Shown here one piece after another: positions 39,515 through 49,485 of a DNA stretch of 64,000 nt. Below the pieces are notes generated by a model. That model did no database searches and was not told the origin of the DNA. It was given only the letters and a program-made list of their open reading frames with translations. Each line of letters starts with the position of its first letter. The first letter of the stretch is position 1. Made by a program: the position numbers and the translations under genes. The stretch is from Candidatus Iainarchaeum sp. (lineage in GTDB: Archaea; Iainarchaeota; Iainarchaeia; Iainarchaeales; JAFCCW01): contig JAFCCW010000010.1 in the NCBI GenBank assembly GCA_017609985.1, forward strand, positions 1 to 64,000. The letters run 5' to 3'.

Positions 39515-41632
39515 ATGCCAAAACAAAAAATAATAAACAAGGTTCTTTCTGCAAACAATTTTCCTTCTTTTAATCCAATGCAGGAAAAGGTTGGCAATAA
39601 CTCAAATTTTAACAAGAGCCTTGTTGTTTCTTCTCCAACTGCTTCTGGCAAGACAGTGGTTGCAGAACTTTTCTCACTCTATTCAATTCTTGTTCAGAAA
39701 AAGAAAGTTATTTACACTTGTCCTTTGCGCGCTCTTGCTTCGGAGCACTTTCGCGATTTCAAGAAAAAATATTCTGATTTAGGAATTCGCTTCACTGTAA
39801 GCACAGGCGACTTTGACTCAACCAGTAAATATCTCTCCAATTATGATTTAATTTTCACAACCTATGAAAAGCTTGATTCTCTTCTCCGGCATCGGGCTGA
39901 CTGGCTTTCTCAGGCTGGCTTGCTTGTTGTTGACGAAGTGCACGAGCTTGACTCGGACAGGGGAGCAACACTTGAAATGGTTATTACAAAAATGCGTTCC
40001 AATTCTCGCCTGCTTTCAGTTCTTGCGCTCTCAGCAACAATTCCTAATGCAAAAGAACTTGCTGACTGGCTTGAAGCAGGTCTTGTTGAAAGTGATTACA
40101 GGCCTGTTAAATTAGAGGAGGGAGTCCAACACAACGGTTATGTAGAATTTCCTTCTGGCTCCAAGCTTTTTCTTAATAACTTGTCTGACCCAATTCATTC
40201 TCTAACCCTTAACACTCTCTCTCTTGGAAAGCAGCAGCTTGTTTTTGCTAACACGAGGAAACGGGCTGAGTCAATCGCAAACCAGCTTGCGCCCAAGGTT
40301 TCAAAAACTCTTTCCAAGGAAGAAATTGACTTGCTTGAAAAAAAATCAAAAAAGATTCTTTCTGCTCTTGAACAGCCGACTGAACAGTGCAAAAAACTTG
40401 CTTCTCTTGTAAAAGAGGGTGTTGCTTTTCATCACGCTGGACTTGTTCAAAAACAAAAAACAGTTGTTGAGGATTCTTTTCGAGAAAATCTTATCAAGCT
40501 AATTTCTTCTACTCCCACGCTTGCTGCTGGAGTCAATCTTCCAGCACACACTGTTGCTATTCCTTCTCTTTACAGATACACGTTTTCCGGAATGCAACGC
40601 ATTCCTGTTCGTGAATACAAGCAGATGGTGGGCAGAGCTGGCAGACCAAAATATGACAAGCAGGGCAGAGGAATTGTTTTTGCAAAAAACGAGTTTGAAG
40701 CAGAAGAGTTGATGCAGAACTATGTTCTTGGAGAGCTTGAAGAAATCCAGTCAAAGCTCGGAATAGAACCTGTTCTTCGCACTCACCTCCTTGCATTGAT
40801 TGCTTCCAACTATGTTTCAAGCCTTGATTCTGCTGAAAAATTTTTCTCAAAAACATTTTTTGCAAAACAGTTTTCCGGAGCAAGCGAACTCTTTTCAATG
40901 ATTTCTGATATTATTGCCGAGCTTTCTGAAATAGGTTTTGTGGAAAGCAATGAAAATAGTTCTGGTTTCAAAGCAACTGCTCTCGGCAACAGGGTTTCAG
41001 AACTTTATCTTGATCCTATTTCTGCAAAGCAGATGATTGATTCATTGCCTGAACTGGACGGCAGAGGAAAAGAGTTTGCAATGCTTTTTTCTCTTTCAAA
41101 CACTTTCGAATTTGCGCCCTGGGTTTCTGTCAGAAAAAATCTTGAACCAGTTATCTGGGAAATGATTCAGGAAAGGCAAGAGCATCTTCCAATAAATCTT
41201 GAAACTGAAATGTATTCTGATCCAAGTCTTCTTCAAAAATTTTATTCTGCTCTGCTTCTCGAACAATGGGTTGAGGAAAAAGGAGAACAGGATATAATGA
41301 AGGAATTCAATGTTCAGCCAGGAATCCTTCACGCAAAACTCATGCGCTGTGACTGGCTTGCTTATTCTCTCAGCGAACTCGCTCGTCTGACAGAAAACAA
41401 GCGTTTACTGAAACCACTTCATGTTCTGAGAAAGCGCTTAAAGCACGGAGTAAAAGAAGAGCTTGTCATGCTCACAGAGGTAAGGGGAATTGGGCGAGTA
41501 AGAGCAAGAAGACTGTGGAGAGCAAAAATCAGGTCTGTGTCTGATCTCAAAAAGGCTGACGAGCAAGATCTTGCAAGAGTTGTGGGTGCAAAAACAGCTG
41601 TTTCAATCAAAAAAAGTATTGGGCAAAAATAG
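39515..41632 (+). CDS. hel308: Hel308-type superfamily 2 DNA helicase
   Basis: The 705-aa Ski2-like helicase has motif I SPTASGKTVVAEL, Ia PLRALASE, II DEVHELD, III LSATIPNAKELADWL, IV VFANTRKRAES, FHHAGL, V TPTLAAGVNLPAH and VI QMVGRAGRPKYD. A winged helix and ratchet domain follow, and the C-terminal helix-hairpin-helix (VRGIGRVRARRLWRAKI) fits Hel308. It unwinds lagging-strand forks from 3' to 5' and helps restart stalled forks. The length is typical (about 700). Confidence 0.95.
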   Translation: MPKQKIINKVLSANNFPSFNPMQEKVGNNSNFNKSLVVSSPTASGKTVVAELFSLYSILVQKKKVIYTCPLRALASEHFRDFKKKYSDLGIRFTVSTGDFDSTSKYLSNYDLIFTTYEKLDSLLRHRADWLSQAGLLVVDEVHELDSDRGATLEMVITKMRSNSRLLSVLALSATIPNAKELADWLEAGLVESDYRPVKLEEGVQHNGYVEFPSGSKLFLNNLSDPIHSLTLNTLSLGKQQLVFANTRKRAESIANQLAPKVSKTLSKEEIDLLEKKSKKILSALEQPTEQCKKLASLVKEGVAFHHAGLVQKQKTVVEDSFRENLIKLISSTPTLAAGVNLPAHTVAIPSLYRYTFSGMQRIPVREYKQMVGRAGRPKYDKQGRGIVFAKNEFEAEELMQNYVLGELEEIQSKLGIEPVLRTHLLALIASNYVSSLDSAEKFFSKTFFAKQFSGASELFSMISDIIAELSEIGFVESNENSSGFKATALGNRVSELYLDPISAKQMIDSLPELDGRGKEFAMLFSLSNTFEFAPWVSVRKNLEPVIWEMIQERQEHLPINLETEMYSDPSLLQKFYSALLLEQWVEEKGEQDIMKEFNVQPGILHAKLMRCDWLAYSLSELARLTENKRLLKPLHVLRKRLKHGVKEELVMLTEVRGIGRVRARRLWRAKIRSVSDLKKADEQDLARVVGAKTAVSIKKSIGQK

Positions 41633-41711
41633 GTTTTTGTTTTTGTAATGCAAGTCCTGATTCAATCCGCAACTTTTATTAACTCAGTTTAGTATATAGA
41701 TTAGGGATTCT

Positions 41712-44700
41712 ATGGGCAAACAAGGCACAAGCACTGTTGTGAACAAGTTAAAGAAAGCCTATTTCTTTTTTGAGGACAAATATTATTCCCTGCTTGACAA
41801 AGTAAATGAAAAAATTCCTGTTTACAAAGTTATTGACCCAGTTGACAACTATGTTCCTTCCTTCATTGTTTTGATTCTTCTCTTTCTCTTCATGCTTTTG
41901 TTCTTTTTTGCGCTTTCTCCAGGCATAATTCAGTTTGTTTCCTCTCTTTTTCTTGGGCAGGGTTTTTCTGCACACATTCTTGTTGTTGACGAGGGAAACA
42001 CTGCGCTTGAAAATGCAAATATTTCTGTGCTTTTTGAGGGAGGTGAATTCCAAGGTGAAACAAATGAATCAGGCCGAGTTGAGCTTTCAATTCCCTCTCG
42101 TCTTGTTGAAGCAAGCCTTCTTGTTGAAAAACAAGGCTTTCTGGATTTTGAAGGAGTTGAATCAATTGAAGCTGACACTGAAACAGAGATTACTCTTAAG
42201 GCAGTTGGCTCTTTAACTGGGCCAAGTAAAACAATTCAGGTTCTTGACAGCAAGTCAAACAAGCTGTTGTCTAATACAACAGTTCGCTTTTCTTTTGACT
42301 GTTCAAGTTCTGTTTCTCCTCCCGCGCCCCAAACCACGTCAACAGGCAAAGTTATTGTTTCAGAAACACTTAACTGCGGAACTCTTCTTGCAACAGTTTC
42401 TGCTTCCGGCTACTATTCTTCAAAAAACTATCCTGTTACAAAATCTTTTGAAACAATTCGTCTTTCTCCAATTGAAGACGAACCCGAACTTAATTCAATT
42501 CTCTATGTTTTTGTTCAAGAAAAAGACTACAATGCTGTTTCTGGAGCAGAAGTAAAGCTTTTTGATTCATTCAATTCTCTTGCAGAACAGTCTGCAACTG
42601 ATTCATCTGGCTCAGCAGTATTTGAGGGAGTTATGCCTGGAACCTATACAGTTCGAGTTTCAGAGGGTTCAAGACTTGAAGAACGGGAGGTTTCGCTTCA
42701 GCCAGGAAGCACGGAAACAATTTCTTTTATTCTCTCCGAAACCCAGCCTGATTCAGAGGACGAGGGAAAAAAACTGTTTCTCAAATTTGTTGACTCTGAA
42801 TCTGATGCCCCGCTTCAGGGCGTAAGAGTCCAGTTTTATATCAATAATTCAATTGAATCTGTTTTCACAACCTACAGCAATGGCTTGTTTGAAAAAAAAG
42901 ATATTCCGATTGATTCCAATGCTGTCATCTCAATAGTTGCTTGGAAACAGGGTTATGTGACAAAAATAATTCTTGAAGAAAATCTTATCATAATGGACAA
43001 TAGCAAGGATACTCCTCAAAAAATAATGTTTCATGCTTCAAACGAGCAGAATTCTGGCACAATAGAGATTGCAGTAACTGACTATGACACTGGAAACGAA
43101 TTAGAGGGAGTTGAAGTATTTCTTTTCAATGAATCTAATCCGGAACAGCCACTTAATCTATTGCCTTCCACAACAGACAGAGGTGGCAGAATAGTTTTTG
43201 AAGACATGCCTCCTGATTCCTATTTTGCAAAAGCAAGGCATGAAGAAAAAGAAGGTTTCTCAGTTCACGAGTCTCTTGCTCCTGGCTCTATTCTTTCGCT
43301 TGAAATAAGTCTTGTTCTTTCACAAGGAATTGTAAATGTTTTTGCATTGAATGAGTATTCTGGCGACGAGATTCAAAGAGCACTTGTTCAAATATTTCAA
43401 GTAAACCAGGATTCTTCCACTGAACAAATTCAAGAAGGTGAAACAAACGAGGATGGAGAATACTCTTCTTTCGGAATTGACTCGGACAAAACAGTGGTTG
43501 CTCGTGTTTCAAAACAGGGTTATCTTTCCTATCTTTCTCCTGCAATTGACATAATTGGAAATGCAGAGCACGAGCTGTTTGCTTTTTTAAAACAATCAGC
43601 TAACTTTGATTCTGATTCAAATATTGTTCTTGAGCTTGAAGGAGTTTACTCTGACTCATCCACTTCTCATCTAGTCAACAAGATTGTTTCAGGAAGCAGT
43701 TATTTTCTCAAGTTTGACTTGGTTGTTTCAACAGACAAGCCCTGTTCTGACCTCGTGTTTCATTCAAGAGCAGGCAATGACTCTTCTCTTGAAAGAGAAA
43801 GCGTTGACTATGTGATTGACTTTTTCAGGCTTGACAAGGTTTCTGCTTCTGGCAATCCATTGATTGTTTTCAGCAAATGCTTTTCTCCAGATTCAGTGTT
43901 TTCAAGCCCTGTTTCCTGCTCTGGGTCAGATGACTCTGCTTCCGTGACCATGAATGCAAAACAGGCAAATATTTACTGGGGCATTGCTCAGCCAAAAACA
44001 GTTTACTCAATAGTTCTTCCTATTTTCATTGAACAAAACTTGCCGGATGGGACAAAAGCAGATGTTAGATGGCGAGCAAAGGCAGTAATTGACGGAAGTG
44101 AATTCGAGACAACAGAATTTATGAGAAGCTTTGTAATTGGAGAAACCTTCTGTGTAAACGATTGTCCTGCCTTCTTATGGGATTTTATTCTTGTTAACGG
44201 AGAAAACAGAGAAAGCCTTGACTCTTTTAACATTGAAAATCCATTTGCTCTGGAACTATCAAAAGATTATGTTCTTGACTTTACTGTTCAAAACACTAGT
44301 AAAAAAAGCTTTAGCAATGCAACTGTTTCACTAGAAAATTTATCTCCCCCTGATTCTGAAACAAGTCAACAGCTATCCTCCTCGTCTCTCTCAATTAGTT
44401 CTCCTTCCCAACCCCATAATATTATTAATTCACAATTTCCTGCTGACTCGGAAATTTCAAGCAACAACTCAGCTGGTGCAAGTGCAGTGGAATTTTCCGC
44501 AGTTCAAGAATCTGCTTTAACAACTTTGTCTCTTTTATACTCAACAAGCCCTTCAATTGAAGCTGTTCCTCCAATTATTTATTTCACAGTTGAACCGCAG
44601 GGTTTTCTTGAGTTTGAAAACCTGCCAGAGGAAGTTTCTCCTTCTCTCTCCCAGATTGTTTCAGGAACTGTGATTGCAGAGAAAGCTGATGGAACAAGAA

Positions 44701-46736
44701 GTCCTGTTTCAAATTCTCTTTTATTGGTTGAGATTGATGGAACCCCGGTCCTGCTTCCTGACAATCTTGCTTACTCTGAAGATCAGGGAGAATTTTCAAT
44801 AGAATTTGTTGAAGATGCTTCTTTTGCTCTAACTTCAAACCCTATTGTTCTTGAATCACTTGCAAAAGATTCAATTAAACTAACTGCAACAGCTTCTGGA
44901 TTTTCTTCTGCGGAAGCAACAGTTGGCGTGGGAGAAAGATATGTTTTTGACCCATCCTATGACTGCATTCTTGTAGAACCAGCCGAGATTGAAATTGAAA
45001 CAGGTTCTTCTTCCCAGCTCACTGTCACTGCAGACAACTGTTTTGAATCAGTTGAAATAGTTATTGCTTCAGATTTGCCAGTTTCTCAAACTTCTTTCAA
45101 TCTTTCTGAAAATGAGTCAAAAACAATTCGCATCTCTGTTTCAGAAGAAACAGTTCCTGGAATTTACACTTCACTGGTTAAAGCAAGATTTGAATCTGAT
45201 GTGAGTTTCTTCAATGCAAGTTCTTTCCGAAGCCTTGTTTCTGATCCAGATTCCTGCTTTGAAATAAGCAAGTCAAGCTTTGATTTTACTTCCTCTGAAA
45301 CAGACATTGCCACAATCACAAACAAATGTTATCAGTTTATTTCCGATCAATGGATTCCGCGCTATTCAATTGACAATTCACGCGTTGAACTATCCTATCA
45401 ATCCAATCAGCCTGACAGCCCTGTAACTTTCCAATGGTGGTTTGAAGCAGACTTAGTAGAACACATTGAAATGGGAACACAGGATGGAGAAGTAGGAGAA
45501 GCTGACGATCCAAATCAATCAGCTTGGGGAGACTGGGCATCATGGCCTTGGCAAGAAGTGATTGATCTTGGAGCTGAGCGACCCTGCGTTGGTTTTGTTT
45601 CAGATTTTAGGGGAAACTATCGCTACGAGCACGGAGCCTGCAAATACGACTATAACTCAGGCAAACTTTTGGGAAAGGCACAGCAGGCAAACGTGAGATG
45701 TGGCTATGCCTGTGTTGACAGCTACAACGAAGAATTTGTTGAAATGGATCAGAATGTTGGGGGCTACGATGACCGTCAAAAAAGATACACTTATGAATGG
45801 GTTCCTGTCACAAGGAATGGAGAGGAAGTAAACATTGGAGCTAACAGAAACTGTGTTGCTTTCATTAACAATTTTGACGCTGGCTACAGATACAATTCCG
45901 GAGGCTGTAGATACAATTCTGTTTCAGGGGATATTGAAGCATTTACTTCACAGGACTTGATAGAATGCGGTTATGTCTGTGTAGAAGACGGCTTTTCAGG
46001 AAACTTTGTTTCAGGCTATACTGAAGAGATTGACAGGGTTGACAGTATACAAAGTGGAGATATTCCTGCCTGGAGAAACATTGGAAGCGTTTGGGATTCT
46101 CACACTTGGATAAATCTTGGAAACATTGAATTCTCTGACACTAGCGAATGTGTTTTGTTTCCTTACCTGTACAGACAGCGTTATAGATATCAGACAGCAG
46201 AATGCAAAGTTGTGCCAACAGGGGAAGTAATTGGGAGACTTGGAAACAATACTCTTTCATGTGGTTACTTGTGCGGTTTAGGTTCTGTTGGAGAAGTTCC
46301 AATTTACTGGGATGATGGCATAAAAATTCCAGTTCACTATTCTGGACAGGACAGTGAAGAAGTGTTCTCTTCATCAATCGAACCAAAAAGAAATTTCATC
46401 TACCTGGTTATGGGCGATGTTTCTTTTTACGAAGTTGACAGAAGCAAGATTTTAGAGCACGGCAAAAGAGACCAATCAAATTCCTATGTTCTGGAAACAA
46501 GTGTTTTGCCGAACCAGTTTTCTTATTTTTCAGACCCGGTTGTCAAGCTTAAAACAAACAGGGAAGATATTGTTGTTTGGCAGGAAGGAACAAGCATTTA
46601 TGCAAAATTCGTTGGTTCTGAAGAAGATGAGGACAATTCTCAAGCAACAGAAATTGTTTTGAGGGATGTGTCTCTTGACACAACCCAGTCTGCTTTCATT
46701 AAAGCAGAGGATTATTCGCAGGGGTTGGAGCAATGA
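41712..46736 (+). CDS. Giant surface protein with carboxypeptidase-regulatory-like repeats and a Cys module
   Basis: The 1674-aa protein has a 50-residue cytosolic N-terminus, one membrane helix (about 50-75) and a long extracellular part. From about 90 to 660 there are about seven prealbumin-like/CarbopepD_reg domains (ILVVDEGNTALENANISV, YNAVSGAEVKLFDSFN, DSDAPLQGVRVQFYIN, GNELEGVEVFLFNES). Mid regions are beta-rich with Ser/Pro linkers. Residues about 1285-1530 hold three Cys modules (CV.F...YRY..G.C.Y...CGY.C) repeated in tandem. The TATA-like TAGTATATAG is about 20 bp before ATG. First gene of a three-gene surface operon. Confidence 0.8.
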   Translation: MGKQGTSTVVNKLKKAYFFFEDKYYSLLDKVNEKIPVYKVIDPVDNYVPSFIVLILLFLFMLLFFFALSPGIIQFVSSLFLGQGFSAHILVVDEGNTALENANISVLFEGGEFQGETNESGRVELSIPSRLVEASLLVEKQGFLDFEGVESIEADTETEITLKAVGSLTGPSKTIQVLDSKSNKLLSNTTVRFSFDCSSSVSPPAPQTTSTGKVIVSETLNCGTLLATVSASGYYSSKNYPVTKSFETIRLSPIEDEPELNSILYVFVQEKDYNAVSGAEVKLFDSFNSLAEQSATDSSGSAVFEGVMPGTYTVRVSEGSRLEEREVSLQPGSTETISFILSETQPDSEDEGKKLFLKFVDSESDAPLQGVRVQFYINNSIESVFTTYSNGLFEKKDIPIDSNAVISIVAWKQGYVTKIILEENLIIMDNSKDTPQKIMFHASNEQNSGTIEIAVTDYDTGNELEGVEVFLFNESNPEQPLNLLPSTTDRGGRIVFEDMPPDSYFAKARHEEKEGFSVHESLAPGSILSLEISLVLSQGIVNVFALNEYSGDEIQRALVQIFQVNQDSSTEQIQEGETNEDGEYSSFGIDSDKTVVARVSKQGYLSYLSPAIDIIGNAEHELFAFLKQSANFDSDSNIVLELEGVYSDSSTSHLVNKIVSGSSYFLKFDLVVSTDKPCSDLVFHSRAGNDSSLERESVDYVIDFFRLDKVSASGNPLIVFSKCFSPDSVFSSPVSCSGSDDSASVTMNAKQANIYWGIAQPKTVYSIVLPIFIEQNLPDGTKADVRWRAKAVIDGSEFETTEFMRSFVIGETFCVNDCPAFLWDFILVNGENRESLDSFNIENPFALELSKDYVLDFTVQNTSKKSFSNATVSLENLSPPDSETSQQLSSSSLSISSPSQPHNIINSQFPADSEISSNNSAGASAVEFSAVQESALTTLSLLYSTSPSIEAVPPIIYFTVEPQGFLEFENLPEEVSPSLSQIVSGTVIAEKADGTRSPVSNSLLLVEIDGTPVLLPDNLAYSEDQGEFSIEFVEDASFALTSNPIVLESLAKDSIKLTATASGFSSAEATVGVGERYVFDPSYDCILVEPAEIEIETGSSSQLTVTADNCFESVEIVIASDLPVSQTSFNLSENESKTIRISVSEETVPGIYTSLVKARFESDVSFFNASSFRSLVSDPDSCFEISKSSFDFTSSETDIATITNKCYQFISDQWIPRYSIDNSRVELSYQSNQPDSPVTFQWWFEADLVEHIEMGTQDGEVGEADDPNQSAWGDWASWPWQEVIDLGAERPCVGFVSDFRGNYRYEHGACKYDYNSGKLLGKAQQANVRCGYACVDSYNEEFVEMDQNVGGYDDRQKRYTYEWVPVTRNGEEVNIGANRNCVAFINNFDAGYRYNSGGCRYNSVSGDIEAFTSQDLIECGYVCVEDGFSGNFVSGYTEEIDRVDSIQSGDIPAWRNIGSVWDSHTWINLGNIEFSDTSECVLFPYLYRQRYRYQTAECKVVPTGEVIGRLGNNTLSCGYLCGLGSVGEVPIYWDDGIKIPVHYSGQDSEEVFSSSIEPKRNFIYLVMGDVSFYEVDRSKILEHGKRDQSNSYVLETSVLPNQFSYFSDPVVKLKTNREDIVVWQEGTSIYAKFVGSEEDEDNSQATEIVLRDVSLDTTQSAFIKAEDYSQGLEQ

Positions 46737-47437
46737 ACAAAACAGCAAAAATAGCATTGTCTGGAATAGCATTGATTTTCTTGCTTGTCTCAGCACAGGC
46801 TCTTGTTTTTTCATGGGAGTACTCTGTTGAAGATTCAGAGCTTTCAATTTCTTTTTCAAATGACTCTGAAGATAACTCTGTTAGCTCTGTTTCTGAAAAA
46901 ATCAATGTGGAGTATTTTATTGTTGAGGAAGGAATGTCTCTTTCCACACTTTCAGCAAGCGGAACACTCTCTGGCAAAAAAGAATTGTCTGAGACAATCA
47001 GTCTTGCAAAAAAGAATTATTCAATAATTTTCACAGACTTGTCTGCAAAAAAACAGTTTTCAGAAAAAATTTATCTTGCAGGGCTTAAAGAAAACTCTTT
47101 GCTTTCCTGCTCTGAATTAGGCGGAATTGAATGCGAGCAGGGAATGCTTTGCAGAAAAGAAATTGACTCTGCTAAGACAATCAATACAGACAATAGAGAC
47201 AAAACAGACGAAAAAAGCAATGTTCTTACAAACTGCTGTCTTTCATCTTGTTATTATCCTGTTTCCAAAAAAGCTTTTTGCCCTGGTTTTCCAGAGAGTT
47301 TGTTTGGTCAGATTTTCCTTGCTCTGGGAATTGCATTTGTTTTAGTTGTTTCTTTTGCTGGATTCAGATACTGGAAGTTGAGGCAAGAGAGTGTTGAATC
47401 AGAAGGAAACCAGGAAGAAGGTGATTTTGTTGAATAA
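46733..47437 (+). CDS. Secreted protein with signal peptide and C-terminal membrane anchor
   Basis: The 234-aa protein overlaps the giant gene by four bases (ATGA). It has a signal peptide (IALSGIALIFLLVSAQALVF), a Ser/Glu-rich beta domain, a four-Cys cluster (CSELGGIECEQGMLCRK...NCCLSSCYYP), a membrane helix (FLALGIAFVLVVSFAGFRYW) and an acidic cytosolic tail. Middle gene of the surface operon; probably assembled with its neighbours. Confidence 0.75.
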   Translation: MNKTAKIALSGIALIFLLVSAQALVFSWEYSVEDSELSISFSNDSEDNSVSSVSEKINVEYFIVEEGMSLSTLSASGTLSGKKELSETISLAKKNYSIIFTDLSAKKQFSEKIYLAGLKENSLLSCSELGGIECEQGMLCRKEIDSAKTINTDNRDKTDEKSNVLTNCCLSSCYYPVSKKAFCPGFPESLFGQIFLALGIAFVLVVSFAGFRYWKLRQESVESEGNQEEGDFVE

Positions 47438-49415
47438 AAAACTTTTATTTCTTTTCCTGATTTCCCTGCTTGTTTTCTCAGCCCCAGCATCTGCTGATGA
47501 ACTTCCTGATGGTGAGCTTCCGCCAGGAACTGAACTCCCTGATCAGCAGGCAACAAATGTTTTCAATCCAGAACTGGTTGTAATGCCTCCTGTTGACACA
47601 ATAATTCCTTTCAAGAGTGCTGAAAATTCAAAGGAAATTATTCTAATCTGGACTATTAGAAACTTTGGCGAGGTTCCAATGAAAATTACTCAAGCAAGCG
47701 TAACCGGGTGCGGAGAAGGATTTTCCTGCAGTATTCTTAACACTATTGAAGAAATTCCAATTGTTTCAAGAGCTTCAGGGCTGGAGGCTGGTTCTGAACG
47801 GCTTTACGCAATAGTGCGTGTTACTGCTACTCGACCTTTAGGAATTCCTAAGGCCGCAGAAATTGGTTTAAGGTTCAGTTATAGTGAGGACTCTGATTTG
47901 TTTGAAGCAGCTGGTGATGTATTCATTGAACCAAAAACATTTCCTTCTGAAAGACAGGACAAGAACATGCATATTTCTGTCACAAGCGTTCTTTTCGAGG
48001 AACAATTATTCAGAGTAGAACTCTTAAAAGAGGGTTCTTACGAAGGATACTGTGTTGGAGCTAATGGTGCTATTGGTTCAACTGGAGAAGAAGCTCTTCC
48101 AAATATTCTTCTAAACTGGAGCTGGCAAGGAATTCCTTTTGACTTGTGTGACAAAAATATGAGCAAAAAACCTGTTTACTGTGATGCAACCCAGTTTTCA
48201 ATAAGTCTTGCAAAAAAACTTGAGTTGATTGAAAGACTTGATCCGCAGGATTCTGCTCAAGCCTCTGAAATATCTAATCTGACACAATTCCATTCCTATA
48301 TTATAGCTGACTCTTTTACTGGAGACTTCCAGCAAGACTTCGCCAGCTATTTCATTGAAGACTTTGCGCAGGCACCAGATTATTTCAGAAACTATTGGCA
48401 CAAATATTTTGAAAATCCTGAAAGGCTTGTTTTTAATAGCCAACAACTTGAAGCAGGAATTTACAAAATTAGCATAGACTTTGATTTTGAACAATCAAAC
48501 TGGGATTTTTTCGATTCTGCGGGAGAACCTATTGCCACAATAAATATTAGTTTTGAAAAACAATCTAATCCGTTCCCTGATAGCATATTTTATCATATTC
48601 CATTTAATGGCTCTGTTGGACTTTCTTCTGAAAACGGAAGACAAGGTTATGGAATTGGTTACTCTGGAGAAACAATAACAATTTCTGAAATAGAGTCAGG
48701 TCAACTTGTTTCCTCGATTGAATCAAGCGGAGCAAAAATGTTTGCAACATCCAAAGTTTCTGACTTCAAAAAAACAAATCTTGAAAACAGGGGAAACCTG
48801 CTTTCAATTAACCTGCCTCTATCTTCAACTGGCTCAATTTATCTTGCTCCATCTTATGCAAATCCAGTACTTCTTAAGATTTCAGAAAAGGAAAGCAGAG
48901 CAGAAGCTTTCTATCATATTCTCAAAAACCAGGAAAGAATTGAGGGTCTGTCATATGGTTCGCTCTGGACTGGGGTTGCCTCAAGCTTTGAAGATTGTAA
49001 AGACTTTTATGAAGCAAGCCTTTTCAGAAACAGGCAGGATTCTCCTCCATTAGCAGGGAGCTGTGCTTCTCAATCATCTGAATCACTTGGATTCAGATGG
49101 AATTCTGTTCAACCAGGAACACTGTTCCTTGAAACAGTGTTTTATGTTCCAGATTCAGGTTCTTTCATTCTCTCAAATTCTTGCAGACAAACTGATTCAG
49201 TTTTCTATTCAATTCAGGACGGACCAGCAGACAACATAATGCTTAATTATGGTGTTGCTCCTGATTCAATTTCACAAGTCTTTGAACTAGTAAAACAGGA
49301 AAAAGTCTGCGTTTCCACTTCCCCAGAAAGCACTGACTTTTGGTGGAATGAACAAGAAGTATTGAAGGCTTTTGATTCAGTAAAAAAAACAGAGATTCCT
49401 TTCTCTTGTGAGTAA
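47430..49415 (+). CDS. Large secreted protein
   Basis: From TTG 47430 (MNKKLLFLFLISLLVFSAPASA) it has a clean signal peptide; the track start 47391 adds a charged extension that overlaps the previous gene. An AAGGTGAT Shine-Dalgarno lies just before the TTG. The mature protein (about 640 aa) is beta-rich with an early IILIWTIRNFGEVPMKITQASVTGC domain (CARDB-like) and several Cys pairs, and has no C-terminal membrane helix, so it may bind its membrane-anchored partners. Third gene of the surface operon. Confidence 0.75.
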   Translation: MNKKLLFLFLISLLVFSAPASADELPDGELPPGTELPDQQATNVFNPELVVMPPVDTIIPFKSAENSKEIILIWTIRNFGEVPMKITQASVTGCGEGFSCSILNTIEEIPIVSRASGLEAGSERLYAIVRVTATRPLGIPKAAEIGLRFSYSEDSDLFEAAGDVFIEPKTFPSERQDKNMHISVTSVLFEEQLFRVELLKEGSYEGYCVGANGAIGSTGEEALPNILLNWSWQGIPFDLCDKNMSKKPVYCDATQFSISLAKKLELIERLDPQDSAQASEISNLTQFHSYIIADSFTGDFQQDFASYFIEDFAQAPDYFRNYWHKYFENPERLVFNSQQLEAGIYKISIDFDFEQSNWDFFDSAGEPIATINISFEKQSNPFPDSIFYHIPFNGSVGLSSENGRQGYGIGYSGETITISEIESGQLVSSIESSGAKMFATSKVSDFKKTNLENRGNLLSINLPLSSTGSIYLAPSYANPVLLKISEKESRAEAFYHILKNQERIEGLSYGSLWTGVASSFEDCKDFYEASLFRNRQDSPPLAGSCASQSSESLGFRWNSVQPGTLFLETVFYVPDSGSFILSNSCRQTDSVFYSIQDGPADNIMLNYGVAPDSISQVFELVKQEKVCVSTSPESTDFWWNEQEVLKAFDSVKKTEIPFSCE

Positions 49416-49485
49416 AGATAATCCTGCTCTTGTGACAAAAGATAAAGAACAAAGATAAAAAACAAGTCTCAAAATTCAGATAACT

